NCBI RefSeq assembly: GCF_000359125.1
Contig: NZ_CAAF010000014.1
Location: 40,830 to 104,829 of the forward strand
From: Mesorhizobium sp. STM 4661
Lineage (GTDB): Bacteria; Pseudomonadota; Alphaproteobacteria; Rhizobiales; Rhizobiaceae
DNA length: 64,000 bases
Reading direction: 5' to 3'
Shown here: in pieces, positions 56,247 through 64,000 of the stretch
How the letters are laid out: every line of letters begins with the position of its first letter
Numbering within the stretch: position 1 is the first letter of the stretch
Notes under the pieces: model-generated
Databases searched by the model: none
Seen by the model: the letters and a program-made list of their open reading frames with translations, nothing else
What the model was told of the DNA's origin: nothing
Translations under genes and position numbers: made by a program

Positions 56247-56759
56247 ATGAGCGCAAAGCCCATAAACTCCATTCTTTTCGTCTGCCTCGGCAATATCTGC
56301 CGGTCGCCGCTCGCCGAAGGCGTCTTGCGCGCGGTTCTGGCCGAGCGGGGCCTGGACGTATTGCTCGATTCGGCCGCGACCAGCGGCTGGGAGGTCGGTT
56401 CTGCCCCCGACCCACGCTCGATCGCGATTGCGGCGCGCCACGGCATCGACATTTCCGGGCAGAAAGCGCGCAAGGTGACAGTGGAAGACTTCCACCGCTT
56501 CGACCTGATCCTCGGCATGGACCGTTCGAACGTCCGCGATCTCAGGGCTCTGGCGCCTGCCGCATTGCGCGACCGGGTGCATCTGTTCCTGGAATTCGCG
56601 GATGGCAAGGCGCGCGACGTGCCGGATCCCTACTATGATGAACTGGACGCGTTCGCGTCGGTCTACCGCATGATCCGCGAGGCGTCGGAGACGTTGGCGA
56701 CGCGGCTCGCGGCTCGCGTATCGACACTCGATAGCGGCCAGGCCTCCTCGACGATGTAG
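56247..56759 (+). CDS. Low molecular weight protein-tyrosine phosphatase
   Basis: A 170-residue phosphatase. ILFVCLGNICRSPLAEGVL carries the C-X5-R-S catalytic loop and VPDPYYDELDAF the general acid Asp near residue 130. Substrates unknown; bacterial members often act on tyrosine kinases of capsule synthesis or on host proteins. Its last 97 bp overlap the convergent thpR gene, an unusually long overlap. Confidence 0.93.
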   Translation: MSAKPINSILFVCLGNICRSPLAEGVLRAVLAERGLDVLLDSAATSGWEVGSAPDPRSIAIAARHGIDISGQKARKVTVEDFHRFDLILGMDRSNVRDLRALAPAALRDRVHLFLEFADGKARDVPDPYYDELDAFASVYRMIREASETLATRLAARVSTLDSGQASSTM

Positions 56760-57259
56760 GGTCCGCCGCCGACCGAATCGCGCGACGACATCAGGACGAA
56801 ACGACCGACGCGGAAGGGCAGCGTCGAAAAATTGCCGCGCGCCGACAGATATTGGGCGACGTCGAGCGGGCTCGAATTGCGCAGTCTGGCGAGCGTCACG
56901 TGCGGCGTGAACTTGCGCGGATCGGCCGGGATGCCAAGGCGCTGGCAGATGCGGTCGATCTCACCCTGCAGGGCGGAGAGGTCGGGCGAGGCCATGGCGC
57001 CCGCCCATACCGCATGCGGCTTTTTCTGGCCGAAGGCGCCGACGCCGGACAGCGTCAGGGCGAAGGACGGGCGATGGACCCGGTCGAGCGCGTTGGCGAT
57101 CTCGTCGGCGACATGGCCTTCGACATCGCCGATGAAGCGCAGCGTCAAATGGTAGTTTTCAACGTCGATCCAGCGGGCCCCGGGCAGGCCGCCCCTGAGC
57201 AGGGACAGCGAAAGGGCGGCGTCACGCGGAATTTCGAGGGCGGTGAAAAGACGCGGCAT
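56663..57259 (-). CDS. thpR: RNA 2',3'-cyclic phosphodiesterase
   Basis: A 198-residue 2H phosphoesterase (LigT/ThpR). The two catalytic HxT motifs are visible as YHLTLRFIGDV and TPHVTLARL. It opens RNA 2',3'-cyclic phosphates; the older name is 2'-5' RNA ligase. The ATG at 57259 gives the standard start MPRLFTALEIP. Its final 97 bp are antisense to the phosphatase gene. Confidence 0.92.
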   Translation of the reverse strand: MPRLFTALEIPRDAALSLSLLRGGLPGARWIDVENYHLTLRFIGDVEGHVADEIANALDRVHRPSFALTLSGVGAFGQKKPHAVWAGAMASPDLSALQGEIDRICQRLGIPADPRKFTPHVTLARLRNSSPLDVAQYLSARGNFSTLPFRVGRFVLMSSRDSVGGGPYIVEEAWPLSSVDTRAASRVANVSDASRIMR

Positions 57260-57397
57260 GGAGAGCCTCCCTTCCTCGAATCGAACTGTTATCCCTACCG
57301 AATCATCGATATTCACGCAGGGCAAGTGGTTTGTTGGTCGCAGGCTTGCCTGAAAGTTTCCCTAACGGAATGCATGACTTCATCGAAATATCGCCCG

Positions 57398-58042
57398 TCA
57401 AGAGGCGCCCTGAGCCGTGGCGATGGCCTTTTCCACCGTCGGCAGGATGCGCTCGACCATGCGGTCGACGCCTTGCGCATTCGGGTGCAGACCATCCTCG
57501 AGCTGGAAAGCGGGCTCGCCGGCGACGCTATCGAGAAAGAACGGATAGAGCGGAACGCCATACTTTTCGGCCAGTTTCGGGAAGATCGCATCGAAGCTGT
57601 TCTGGTAGTCGGCGCCGAGATTGGGCGCGGCGCGCATGCCGGCCAGCAACACGGCAATCTTGCGCTCTCTGAGCCTGGCCAGTATGTCGTCCAGGTTCTT
57701 TTGCGTGATCGCGGTCGAGACGCCGCGCAGCATGTCGTTAGCGCCGAGTTCCAGGATGACGAGCTTCGTGCCGTCCGGCACCGACCAGTCGAGCCGCGAC
57801 AGGCCGCCGCTCGACGTATCGCCGGAAACGCCGGCATTGGCGACGGTCACGTCGTGGCCCCTGGCTCGAAGTGCCGCCTGCAGCTTGTCGGTAAAGCCCT
57901 CGCCCGGCCCGAGGCCGAAGCCCGCCATCAGGCTGTCGCCGAAGCCGACGATCTCCAGCGGCTCGGCGCGCGCCGACGAAATGGCGCCGCAAAGCGCGAG
58001 GAAAAGCAGGAAGGCTGCGGCAAGAGAGTGTTTGAAAGCCAT
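57398..58042 (-). CDS. SGNH arylesterase (TesA-like)
   Basis: A 214-residue exported esterase: signal peptide 1-26 (AISSARA), then GDSLMAGFGL (block I, catalytic Ser), GANDML (block III) and DGLHPNAQG (block V with Asp and His). This is the TesA/arylesterase family that hydrolyses short esters, thioesters or lysophospholipids in the periplasm. It is divergent from an ABC ATPase-permease pair, the same arrangement as tesA-ybbA-ybbP in E. coli. Confidence 0.93.
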   Translation of the reverse strand: MAFKHSLAAAFLLFLALCGAISSARAEPLEIVGFGDSLMAGFGLGPGEGFTDKLQAALRARGHDVTVANAGVSGDTSSGGLSRLDWSVPDGTKLVILELGANDMLRGVSTAITQKNLDDILARLRERKIAVLLAGMRAAPNLGADYQNSFDAIFPKLAEKYGVPLYPFFLDSVAGEPAFQLEDGLHPNAQGVDRMVERILPTVEKAIATAQGAS

Positions 58043-58122
58043 GCGGCAGGCCCCATATGACGATGAACATTCGGTGGCGGCGGAATAAGAGCCTCTATTC
58101 TCCCATATAGGACGATTAAATT

Positions 58123-58818
58123 GTGACAGAAGCCGTCATCGCGCTGAAAGACGTATCGCTGACGCTCGGTGAAGGCGCGTCGTCCGTCCATGTGCTGAAA
58201 GGCGTCAGCCTCGATGTGGCAAGCGGCGAGGCGACTGGCATCGTCGGGCCATCGGGCTCGGGAAAGTCGACGCTGCTGATGGTGCTCGCCGGCCTGGAAA
58301 GGGTCGATTCGGGTACGGTACGAATCGCCGGCGAACTTCTCAACGGCAAGAGCGAGGATCAGATCGCATCGTTTCGTGGACGAAACATCGGCATTGTCTT
58401 CCAATCCTTCCACCTCATTCCCAATATGACGGCGCTCGAAAATGTCGCGGTGCCGCTTGAACTGGCCGGCCATGCCGACCCGTTCGGCGTCGCGGCGCGG
58501 GAGTTGGCGGCGGTCGGCTTGAGCGATCGCGTCACCCATTATCCCGGCGAATTGTCGGGCGGCGAGCAACAGCGCGTGGCGATCGCCAGGGCCTTGGCGC
58601 CGTCGCCGCGCATCCTGATCGCCGACGAGCCGACCGGCAATCTCGACCAGGCGACGGGGCGGCAGGTCGCCGATCTCCTGTTCGCCAAGGCGGCCGAGCG
58701 CGGCATGACGCTGGTGCTGGTCACCCATGATCCGGCATTGGCCGCGCGCTGCTCGCGCCAGGTGTCGATGCGCTCCGGCCAGATAGAAGACGCGCCACTG
58801 CTTAAAGTGACGGCGTAG
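58123..58818 (+). CDS. ABC transporter ATP-binding protein (YbbA/LolD type)
   Basis: A 231-residue ATPase: Walker A GPSGSGKSTLL, Q loop, signature LSGGEQQRVAIARAL, Walker B ILIADEPTGNLD and the switch His in VLVTHDPALA. The LolD/YbbA group pairs with FtsX-type permeases and acts on lipoproteins or envelope substrates rather than classic import. It starts at GTG. The permease gene follows after 2 bp. Confidence 0.94.
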   Translation: MTEAVIALKDVSLTLGEGASSVHVLKGVSLDVASGEATGIVGPSGSGKSTLLMVLAGLERVDSGTVRIAGELLNGKSEDQIASFRGRNIGIVFQSFHLIPNMTALENVAVPLELAGHADPFGVAARELAAVGLSDRVTHYPGELSGGEQQRVAIARALAPSPRILIADEPTGNLDQATGRQVADLLFAKAAERGMTLVLVTHDPALAARCSRQVSMRSGQIEDAPLLKVTA

Positions 58819-58820
58819 CC

Positions 58821-61502
58821 ATGGCAGACAAGACCCCCTCATCCGGTCCTTCGGGCCACCTTCTCCCCGCTGGGGAGAAGAGGCTGACGCCGGCGTCGGC
58901 GATCTCTTCTCCCCTCGGGGAGAAGGTGGCCGCGAAGCGGCCGGATGAGGGGGCTGGCTGGTCGCGTACGCTGAAGCTCGCTTTTCGGTTTTCGCTGCGC
59001 GAGATGCGCGGCGGGCTGTCCGGCTTTCTGATCTTCCTCGCCTGCATCGCTCTTGGCGTCGCGGCGATCGGCGGCGTCAATTCGGTGGCGCGCGCCATCA
59101 CCGCCGGGGTCGCCAACCAGGGCCAGACGCTGCTTGGCGGCGATCTGCGTTTCCAGATCAACCAGCGCGCCGTGACGCAAGCCGAGCAGGCTTTCCTCGA
59201 AGAACTGGGTACGGTCTCGCACAGCGCCAACATGCGCTCGATGGCGCGGCTCGAGGACGGCTCCGACCAGGCATTGGTCGAGGCCAAAGCGGTCGACGAG
59301 GCCTATCCGCTCTATGGCGCGCTGGAAACCGAGCCGGCATTGTCCAGGCAGGATCTGTTCGGCGAACGGTCCGGCGTTTTCGGCGCCGCCGCGCCGGATT
59401 TGCTGTTCGAGCGGCTGCATGTCACGATCGGCGATCGGCTGAAGCTCGGCACCGCCACCTTCGAACTGCGCGCCAGGCTGGTCAGCGAGCCGGACGCCGT
59501 GTCCGACGGCTTCGGCTTTGCGCCGCGGCTGATGGTCTCGACGGACGGGCTTGCCGCTTCCGGCCTGATCCAGCCCGGCAGCCTCGTCGAAAACGCCTAC
59601 AAGGTCCGGCTGCCCAGCGGCGCCAGCGAAGCGCGCATCAAGGCCATCCAGGATCAGGCCGCCAAGGATTTTCCCGAGGCCGGCTGGTCGATCCGCACGC
59701 GCAGCAATGCCGCACCCGCACTGTCCTCCAACATCGAGCGCTTCTCGCAGTTCCTGACGCTGGTCGGGCTGACGGCGCTGGTGGTCGGCGGCGTTGGCGT
59801 CGCCAATGCGGTGCGCGCCTATCTCGACGGCAAGCGTGGCGTCATCGCCACCTTCAAGAGCCTGGGGGCTTCGGGCGGTTTCGTCTTTGCCGTCTACCTC
59901 GTGCAGATCCTGATGATCGCCGGCCTCGGCATCGCGCTTGGCCTGGTGCTCGGCGCGCTGATGCCGTTCGCGGCGAGCGCGGCGCTCCAGTCAGTCATTC
60001 CGGTGCCGGCGGAAGGCGGCTTCTATCCCGGCGCGCTCGGCATGGCGGCGCTGTTCGGGCTGCTGGTGACGCTGGCCTTCGCGCTGCTTCCGCTCGGCCG
60101 CGCGCGCGACGTGCCGGCGACGGCGCTGTTTCGCGAAATGGGGTTCGAAGGCCGCGGTTTGCCTCGCTCGATCTATGTGGCCGCGGCACTCGGCATCGCG
60201 CTCACCCTGGCGGCGCTGGCCATTCTGTTTTCCGGCGATCGCCGCATCGCCTCGATCTTCGTCGGCGCCACAATCTTTGCCTTCCTGGTGCTGCGCGTCG
60301 TTGGCGGGCTGGTGCAGTCGGCCGCCAGGAAGAGCCCGCGCGTCCGCTCGACGGCGCTCAGGCTCGCCATCGGCAACATCCACCGGCCGGGCGCGCTGAC
60401 GCCGTCGGTGGTGCTGTCGCTGGGGCTTGGGCTGACGCTGCTGGTGACGCTGGCGCTGATCGACGGCAATCTCCGGCGGCAGATCTCCGGCAGCCTGCCG
60501 GAACGGGCGCCGAACTTCTTCTTCGTCGACATCCAGAACGGCGATGTCGACGCCTTCTCCGCGCTGATCTCAAAAGAGGCACCGGCGGGAACGCTGGTCA
60601 AGGTGCCGATGCTGCGCGGCCGGGTGATGGCGCTGAACGGCGTCGATGTCGGCAAGGTCAAGGTGCCGGCGGAAGGCGCCTGGGTGCTGCGCGGCGACCG
60701 CGGGCTGACCTACGACGCCAAGCTGCCCGCCAACGCGTCGCTGACGGAAGGGACATGGTGGCCGGACAATTATGCCGGCGAGCCGCTGGTTTCGTTTTCC
60801 GCCGAGGAAGGCCAGGAGATCGGGCTGAAGCTCGGCGACACCGTCACCGTCAATGTGCTCGGCCGCAATGTGACGGCCAGGATCGCCAATTTCCGCGAGG
60901 TCGAGTGGGAGACGATGGGCATCAATTTCGTCATGGTGTTTTCGCCCAACACATTTGCCGGCGCGCCGCATGGCTGGCTGGCGACGCTGACCGAGAAGAA
61001 CGTTTCGGCGGCCGACGATGCCCGTCTCCTCAACGCCGTCACCCGCGCCTTTCCGGCGGTGACGACGGTCAGGGTCAAGGACGCGCTCGACATCGTCAAC
61101 CGGCTGGTCGCGCAGCTTGGCACGGCCATCCGGGCCGTGGCCGGCGTGGCGCTGATCGCCTCGGTGCTGGTGCTGGCTGGCGCGCTCGCCGCCGGCAACC
61201 GGGCCCGCATCCACGACGCGGTGGTGCTGAAGACGCTGGGCGCCACCAGGAAGACGCTGATCGCGGCCTTTTCGCTGGAGTACATGCTGATCGGCCTCGC
61301 CACGGCGATCTTCGCGCTGGCGGCTGGCGGGATCGCGGCGTGGTTCGTTGTCGCACGCATCATGACGCTGCCGTCGCATTTCATGCCTGAAGTGGCAGTG
61401 GCCACGATCGTCTTCGCGCTGACGGTCACGGTCGGCATTGGCCTTGCCGGTACGTGGCGGGTGCTCGGCCACAAGGCGGCGCCGGTGCTGCGCAATCTCT
61501 GA
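58821..61502 (+). CDS. FtsX-type ABC transporter permease (YbbP-like)
   Basis: An 893-residue membrane protein with ten predicted helices in the YbbP/FtsX layout: a first helix at about 65-85 (SGFLIFLACIALGVAAIGG), a large periplasmic domain, two central helix clusters (about 300-480) and a last cluster (about 765-890). Residues about 5-44 are encoded by a dispersed palindrome read in frame, so the true conserved protein begins at GWSRTLKLAFRFSLREMRG. No in-frame start lies between, so the insert is probably translated as a cytoplasmic tail. Substrate unknown. Confidence 0.93.
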   Translation: MADKTPSSGPSGHLLPAGEKRLTPASAISSPLGEKVAAKRPDEGAGWSRTLKLAFRFSLREMRGGLSGFLIFLACIALGVAAIGGVNSVARAITAGVANQGQTLLGGDLRFQINQRAVTQAEQAFLEELGTVSHSANMRSMARLEDGSDQALVEAKAVDEAYPLYGALETEPALSRQDLFGERSGVFGAAAPDLLFERLHVTIGDRLKLGTATFELRARLVSEPDAVSDGFGFAPRLMVSTDGLAASGLIQPGSLVENAYKVRLPSGASEARIKAIQDQAAKDFPEAGWSIRTRSNAAPALSSNIERFSQFLTLVGLTALVVGGVGVANAVRAYLDGKRGVIATFKSLGASGGFVFAVYLVQILMIAGLGIALGLVLGALMPFAASAALQSVIPVPAEGGFYPGALGMAALFGLLVTLAFALLPLGRARDVPATALFREMGFEGRGLPRSIYVAAALGIALTLAALAILFSGDRRIASIFVGATIFAFLVLRVVGGLVQSAARKSPRVRSTALRLAIGNIHRPGALTPSVVLSLGLGLTLLVTLALIDGNLRRQISGSLPERAPNFFFVDIQNGDVDAFSALISKEAPAGTLVKVPMLRGRVMALNGVDVGKVKVPAEGAWVLRGDRGLTYDAKLPANASLTEGTWWPDNYAGEPLVSFSAEEGQEIGLKLGDTVTVNVLGRNVTARIANFREVEWETMGINFVMVFSPNTFAGAPHGWLATLTEKNVSAADDARLLNAVTRAFPAVTTVRVKDALDIVNRLVAQLGTAIRAVAGVALIASVLVLAGALAAGNRARIHDAVVLKTLGATRKTLIAAFSLEYMLIGLATAIFALAAGGIAAWFVVARIMTLPSHFMPEVAVATIVFALTVTVGIGLAGTWRVLGHKAAPVLRNL
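58834..58953. repeat. Dispersed palindrome inserted in the permease coding region
   Basis: A 120-bp (40-codon) inverted repeat with CCCCCTCATCCGG/CCGGATGAGGGGG outer arms and TTCTCCCCGCTGGGGAGAAG, CTTCTCCCCTCGGGGAGAAGG inner stems. It keeps the frame open through both halves. Confidence 0.85.
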
Positions 61503-61741
61503 TTCGCGAGGCCCGAGCGGAGCGGGAGGGGCGGGAGTCGATTAAATCTCGTTAATGTAGCGCCTTGAAAGCCAATAAAATCGGGTTTCCGGTGCCTCAC
61601 GAAGCATTACACCGGGTTACGGTCTTGTTCTTGTCGTCAAGAACCATCATATTTCGCGGCAGGCATGCTGGAGCCCCGCCAGCGGCGCCTTGGTCCGAAT
61701 TGACCTGACACCCGACGGGGCAGAAGCAATAGAGGACTACC

Positions 61742-62521
61742 ATGGCTGAACCCATTCGCAACTACCAGACGCGCGCCGTGCCCGGCGCTGGCGTCGACGC
61801 CACCATCGACCAGGGCCTGCGCGCCTATATGGTCAAGGTCTACAATCTGATGGGGCTTGGCCTGCTCATCACAGGCCTGGCTGCTGTCGGCACGATCATG
61901 CTGGCCACCACCAGCGATCCGGCTTCCGCGGTCGCGACGCTGCCGAGCGGTGAAATGCTCACCTCGTTCGGCTACGCGATCTTCGACTCGCCGCTGCGCT
62001 GGGTGGTGATGCTGGCTCCGCTGGCCGCCGTGCTGTTCCTGTCGTTCCGCGTCCAGTCGATGAGCGTCTCGGCCGCGCAGACCACGTTCTGGGTCTATGC
62101 CGGCCTGGTCGGTCTGTCGCTGTCGTCGATCTTCCTGGTCTATACCACGGCCAGCATTTCGCAGACCTTCTTCGCCACCGCCGCGGCTTTCGGCGCGCTG
62201 TCGCTTTACGGTTACACGACCAAGCGCGACCTGACCGCGTTCGGCTCGTTCCTGGTGATGGGCGTGTTCGGCCTGATCATCGCGATGGTGATCAACATCT
62301 TCCTGCAGTCGTCGGCTTTGTCTTTCGCCGTTTCGGCTCTGGGCGTGCTGATCTTTTCGGGCCTGACCGCCTATGACACGCAGAAAATCAAGGAGATGTA
62401 TTTCGAGGGCGACGCCACCGATGTCGCCGGCCGCAAGGCGATCATGGGCGCGCTGACGCTCTATCTCGACTTCATCAACCTGTTCATGTTCCTGCTGCAG
62501 TTCATGGGCGACCGTCGCTAA
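61742..62521 (+). CDS. Bax inhibitor-1/YccA family membrane protein
   Basis: A 259-residue inner-membrane protein with seven helices: VYNLMGLGLLITGLAAVG, then QTTFWVYAGLVGLSLSSIFLVYT, the charged AYDTQKIKEMYF and the C-terminal ALTLYLDFINLFMFLLQFMGDRR, which is a hallmark of the family. Members form pH-sensitive calcium leak channels (BsYetJ) or modulate FtsH (YccA); the role here is unknown. Its transcript ends at the hairpin at 62548. Confidence 0.94.
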   Translation: MAEPIRNYQTRAVPGAGVDATIDQGLRAYMVKVYNLMGLGLLITGLAAVGTIMLATTSDPASAVATLPSGEMLTSFGYAIFDSPLRWVVMLAPLAAVLFLSFRVQSMSVSAAQTTFWVYAGLVGLSLSSIFLVYTTASISQTFFATAAAFGALSLYGYTTKRDLTAFGSFLVMGVFGLIIAMVINIFLQSSALSFAVSALGVLIFSGLTAYDTQKIKEMYFEGDATDVAGRKAIMGALTLYLDFINLFMFLLQFMGDRR

Positions 62522-62547
62522 TACGGTTCCCGGACCAGCGAGTTTGG

Positions 62548-62579
62548 AAAGGGCGGCCCAACGGCCGCCCTTTTCTTTT
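62548..62579 (+). terminator. Rho-independent terminator after the Bax inhibitor-1 gene
   Basis: AAAGGGCGGCC/GGCCGCCCTTT stem (62548-62557 and 62563-62573) followed by TTTTCTTTT. Confidence 0.9.
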
Positions 62580-62628
62580 GCGCCTGCCTTTGCTGTTATG
62601 GAAGGCAGACAAACGGTTTGCATAAATT

Positions 62629-63201
62629 ATGAGCAGCATCACAATACGGCCCGCCACGGTCGCGGACCTCGACCGGATCACGGAAATCTATGCCGACGCG
62701 GTGACCCATGGCACCGCGAGTTACGAGCTGGAGCCGCCGAGCCGCGCCGAAATGGGCGCGCGATTCGACAGTCTGATGGCGGGCGGCTTTCCCTATCTGG
62801 TAGCGGAAAAAGACGGCGTCGTGCTCGGCTATGCCTATGCCGGCGCCTTCCGGCCACGCCCGGCGTACCGCTTTGTCGTCGAGGATTCCGTCTATGTCGC
62901 GCCCGAGGCCAAGGGCCAGGGCGTTGGGCTCAAGCTGATGCAGGGGCTGATCGACGCGGCCAAGGCAGCGGGCTTCCGTCAGGTCATCGCGGTGATCGGT
63001 GACGGCCGTGCGGACAGCGCCTCGGTGCGGCTGCACGAAAAGCTCGGCTTTCGCCATTCGGGCCGCCTGGAAGGCTCCGGCTACAAGCATGGGCGCTGGC
63101 TGGACACGGTCTTCATGCAGCTGTCGCTGAATGGCGGTGCAGACGTGCCGCCCGCTCCGGATTCTCTGCCGGAACGGAAATTCCGCAAGCAAATAAAATA
63201 G
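62629..63201 (+). CDS. GNAT N-acetyltransferase (phosphinothricin acetyltransferase type)
   Basis: A 190-residue acetyltransferase of the Pat/MddA group: IRPATVADLDRITEIYADAVTHGTASYELEPPS, VLGYAYAGAFRPRPAYRFVVEDSVYVAPEAKGQGVG with the acetyl-CoA loop, and LHEKLGFRHSGRLEGSGYKHGRWLDTVFMQ. Such enzymes acetylate phosphinothricin, methionine sulfoximine or related amino acids. It follows the terminator with its own start; the convergent DUF2794 gene ends directly next to it. Confidence 0.92.
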   Translation: MSSITIRPATVADLDRITEIYADAVTHGTASYELEPPSRAEMGARFDSLMAGGFPYLVAEKDGVVLGYAYAGAFRPRPAYRFVVEDSVYVAPEAKGQGVGLKLMQGLIDAAKAAGFRQVIAVIGDGRADSASVRLHEKLGFRHSGRLEGSGYKHGRWLDTVFMQLSLNGGADVPPAPDSLPERKFRKQIK

Positions 63202-63588
63202 TTAGGCCTCGACCAGCTTCAGCTTGCCGTCGAAGACGCCGAGCACGCGGCCGAGCTCCTGGCCGCGCTTGAGGATACGGCCGCCGGCGGCGATGACGGC
63301 GAAGGCGCCTTGCCGGCGCGCCAGCTTCGGATCCTTGACGATCTGGAACAGCGGCACCTCGCTGGCGCGGCGGAACACGGAAAACACAGCGCGGTCGGTA
63401 AGATGGTCGATGGCATAGTCGCGCCATTCATTGGCGGCGACCATGCGTCCGTAAAGCCTGAGAATCTGGTCCAGTTCGCGCCGGTCGAAGCGCACCGGCT
63501 GGTCGAGGCGCTCGCGTCTTGCCTCATGCAGCGGGATCAATATTGCGGATGCGTCCCCATCCTCCGTCCCGCTGCCGCGATCAGTCAT
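63202..63588 (-). CDS. DUF2794 family protein
   Basis: A 128-residue soluble protein, RPxxFDRRELDQILRLYGRMVAANEWRDYAID-like core with FSVFRRASEVPLFQIVKDP, which matches the DUF2794 family of alphaproteobacteria. The ATG at 63588 gives the usual length. Function unknown. Convergent with the GNAT gene. Confidence 0.86.
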   Translation of the reverse strand: MTDRGSGTEDGDASAILIPLHEARRERLDQPVRFDRRELDQILRLYGRMVAANEWRDYAIDHLTDRAVFSVFRRASEVPLFQIVKDPKLARRQGAFAVIAAGGRILKRGQELGRVLGVFDGKLKLVEA

Positions 63589-64000
63589 GCCTAGATCCTT
63601 CGAATGAATCTTTCGCCGACCAAAGTTGGCGCTTTCGTGATGGAATTGCAAGGCCCGGCCGGGCAATGGCGGCGCCGGGCCGTTTCCGCAGTGTCCAGTC
63701 ACATTTGTAAAACGGTCGTTGGAATTGGTGATGCTTCGCCACAATCCTGCCTTTTTTTATCCGCGCTCATGCCCCAATGTCCGACGAATTTACCGGCGTT
63801 GCCTGAGACGGTTCGGTCCGGCACCGGCTCGTAAACCCCAAGCCCCCCGCCCACGGGTCTGCGTCGGATCGAACCAACCTCGGTTTTCCCTAGGGAAAAT
63901 CAGGTGCGACGATCCCAAAACCTAAATGACCGGCGTCAGAAGCAAGCTGACGCCGGTTTTTTATTGGCCGAGCTCGCTCTCCCCTCTCCCCTTGTTGTGC
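63589..64000. other. Terminal gap with a possible small RNA
   Basis: No protein gene with support. It holds a perfect 16-bp palindrome TTTTCCCTAGGGAAAA (63884-63899) and a strong plus-strand terminator (63929-63962) with no upstream plus-strand gene within the window after 63201, which suggests a short untranslated transcript. The last 30 bases may begin another dispersed palindrome. Confidence 0.4.
63929..63962 (+). terminator. Strong rho-independent terminator
   Basis: ACCGGCGTCAG (63929-63939) and CTGACGCCGGT (63947-63957) pair perfectly around AAGCAAG, followed by TTTTTT. Confidence 0.92.

Overview
The window looks like a chromosomal segment of a rhizobial alphaproteobacterium, most likely Mesorhizobium or a close relative. 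The grounds are high GC, the alphaproteobacterial LexA box (GTTC-N7-GTTC) in front of an imuA-imuB-dnaE2 cassette, family members typical of Rhizobiales (IalB, DUF1236, DUF2794, DUF1737), and many copies of GC-rich palindromic intergenic elements. The genus is inferred by eye and was not tested by search.

Layout. 1-3.5 kb: the 3' part of a peroxiredoxin-like gene and a three-domain protein joining a glycosyltransferase, a NodS-like methyltransferase and a NodB-like deacetylase. 3.5-9.75 kb: a compositionally distinct island with an IS110 remnant, a perfect CRP-type palindrome and a four-gene operon (coiled-coil protein, membrane-anchored OmpA protein with four near-identical 136-residue repeats, Ras-like small GTPase, adenylate cyclase). 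This operon is the best candidate for an undescribed system: a peptidoglycan-tethered envelope sensor wired to a GTPase and cAMP. 10-13.5 kb: tRNA-Gly, a prolyl-tRNA editing protein, a CnoX-like thioredoxin, a Lon-N protein and a Trm112-like protein. 13.7-19.5 kb: the SOS mutagenesis cassette on the minus strand. 19.9-27.3 kb: metallopeptidase, DUF1737, a CoA ester lyase, a DUF4173 membrane protein, a two-component pair and an FAD oxidoreductase. 27.7-33.3 kb: leuD and leuB flanking a secreted Ivy-like protein, an unknown membrane pair, RidA, VOC and GNAT genes. 33.2-41.4 kb: a cold-shock/DUF805 fusion, a DEAD-box helicase, asd, a frameshifted ACT gene, a bestrophin, DoxX and SRPBCC genes. 41.4-43.9 kb: ffh, chorismate mutase and rpsP. 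44.2-50.4 kb: a monooxygenase, a GT4 glycosyltransferase, a CPBP protease, an SH3/DUF1236 protein, a zinc peptidase, a decayed amine oxidase and a lytic transglycosylase. 50.4-64 kb: argG, lysE-type exporter, rlmN, ialB-like, DUF1232, pterin dehydratase, a tyrosine phosphatase, thpR, the tesA/ybbA/ybbP-like trio, a Bax inhibitor-1 protein, a GNAT enzyme, DUF2794 and a terminator closing a possible small RNA.

Most of the window is ordinary housekeeping (leucine, arginine and aspartate-family synthesis, translation, targeting, repair). The accessory signal lies in the first 10 kb, in the dispersed repeats (one of them translated inside an ABC permease) and in two broken genes. All calls come from reading translations and motifs; no database search was run.
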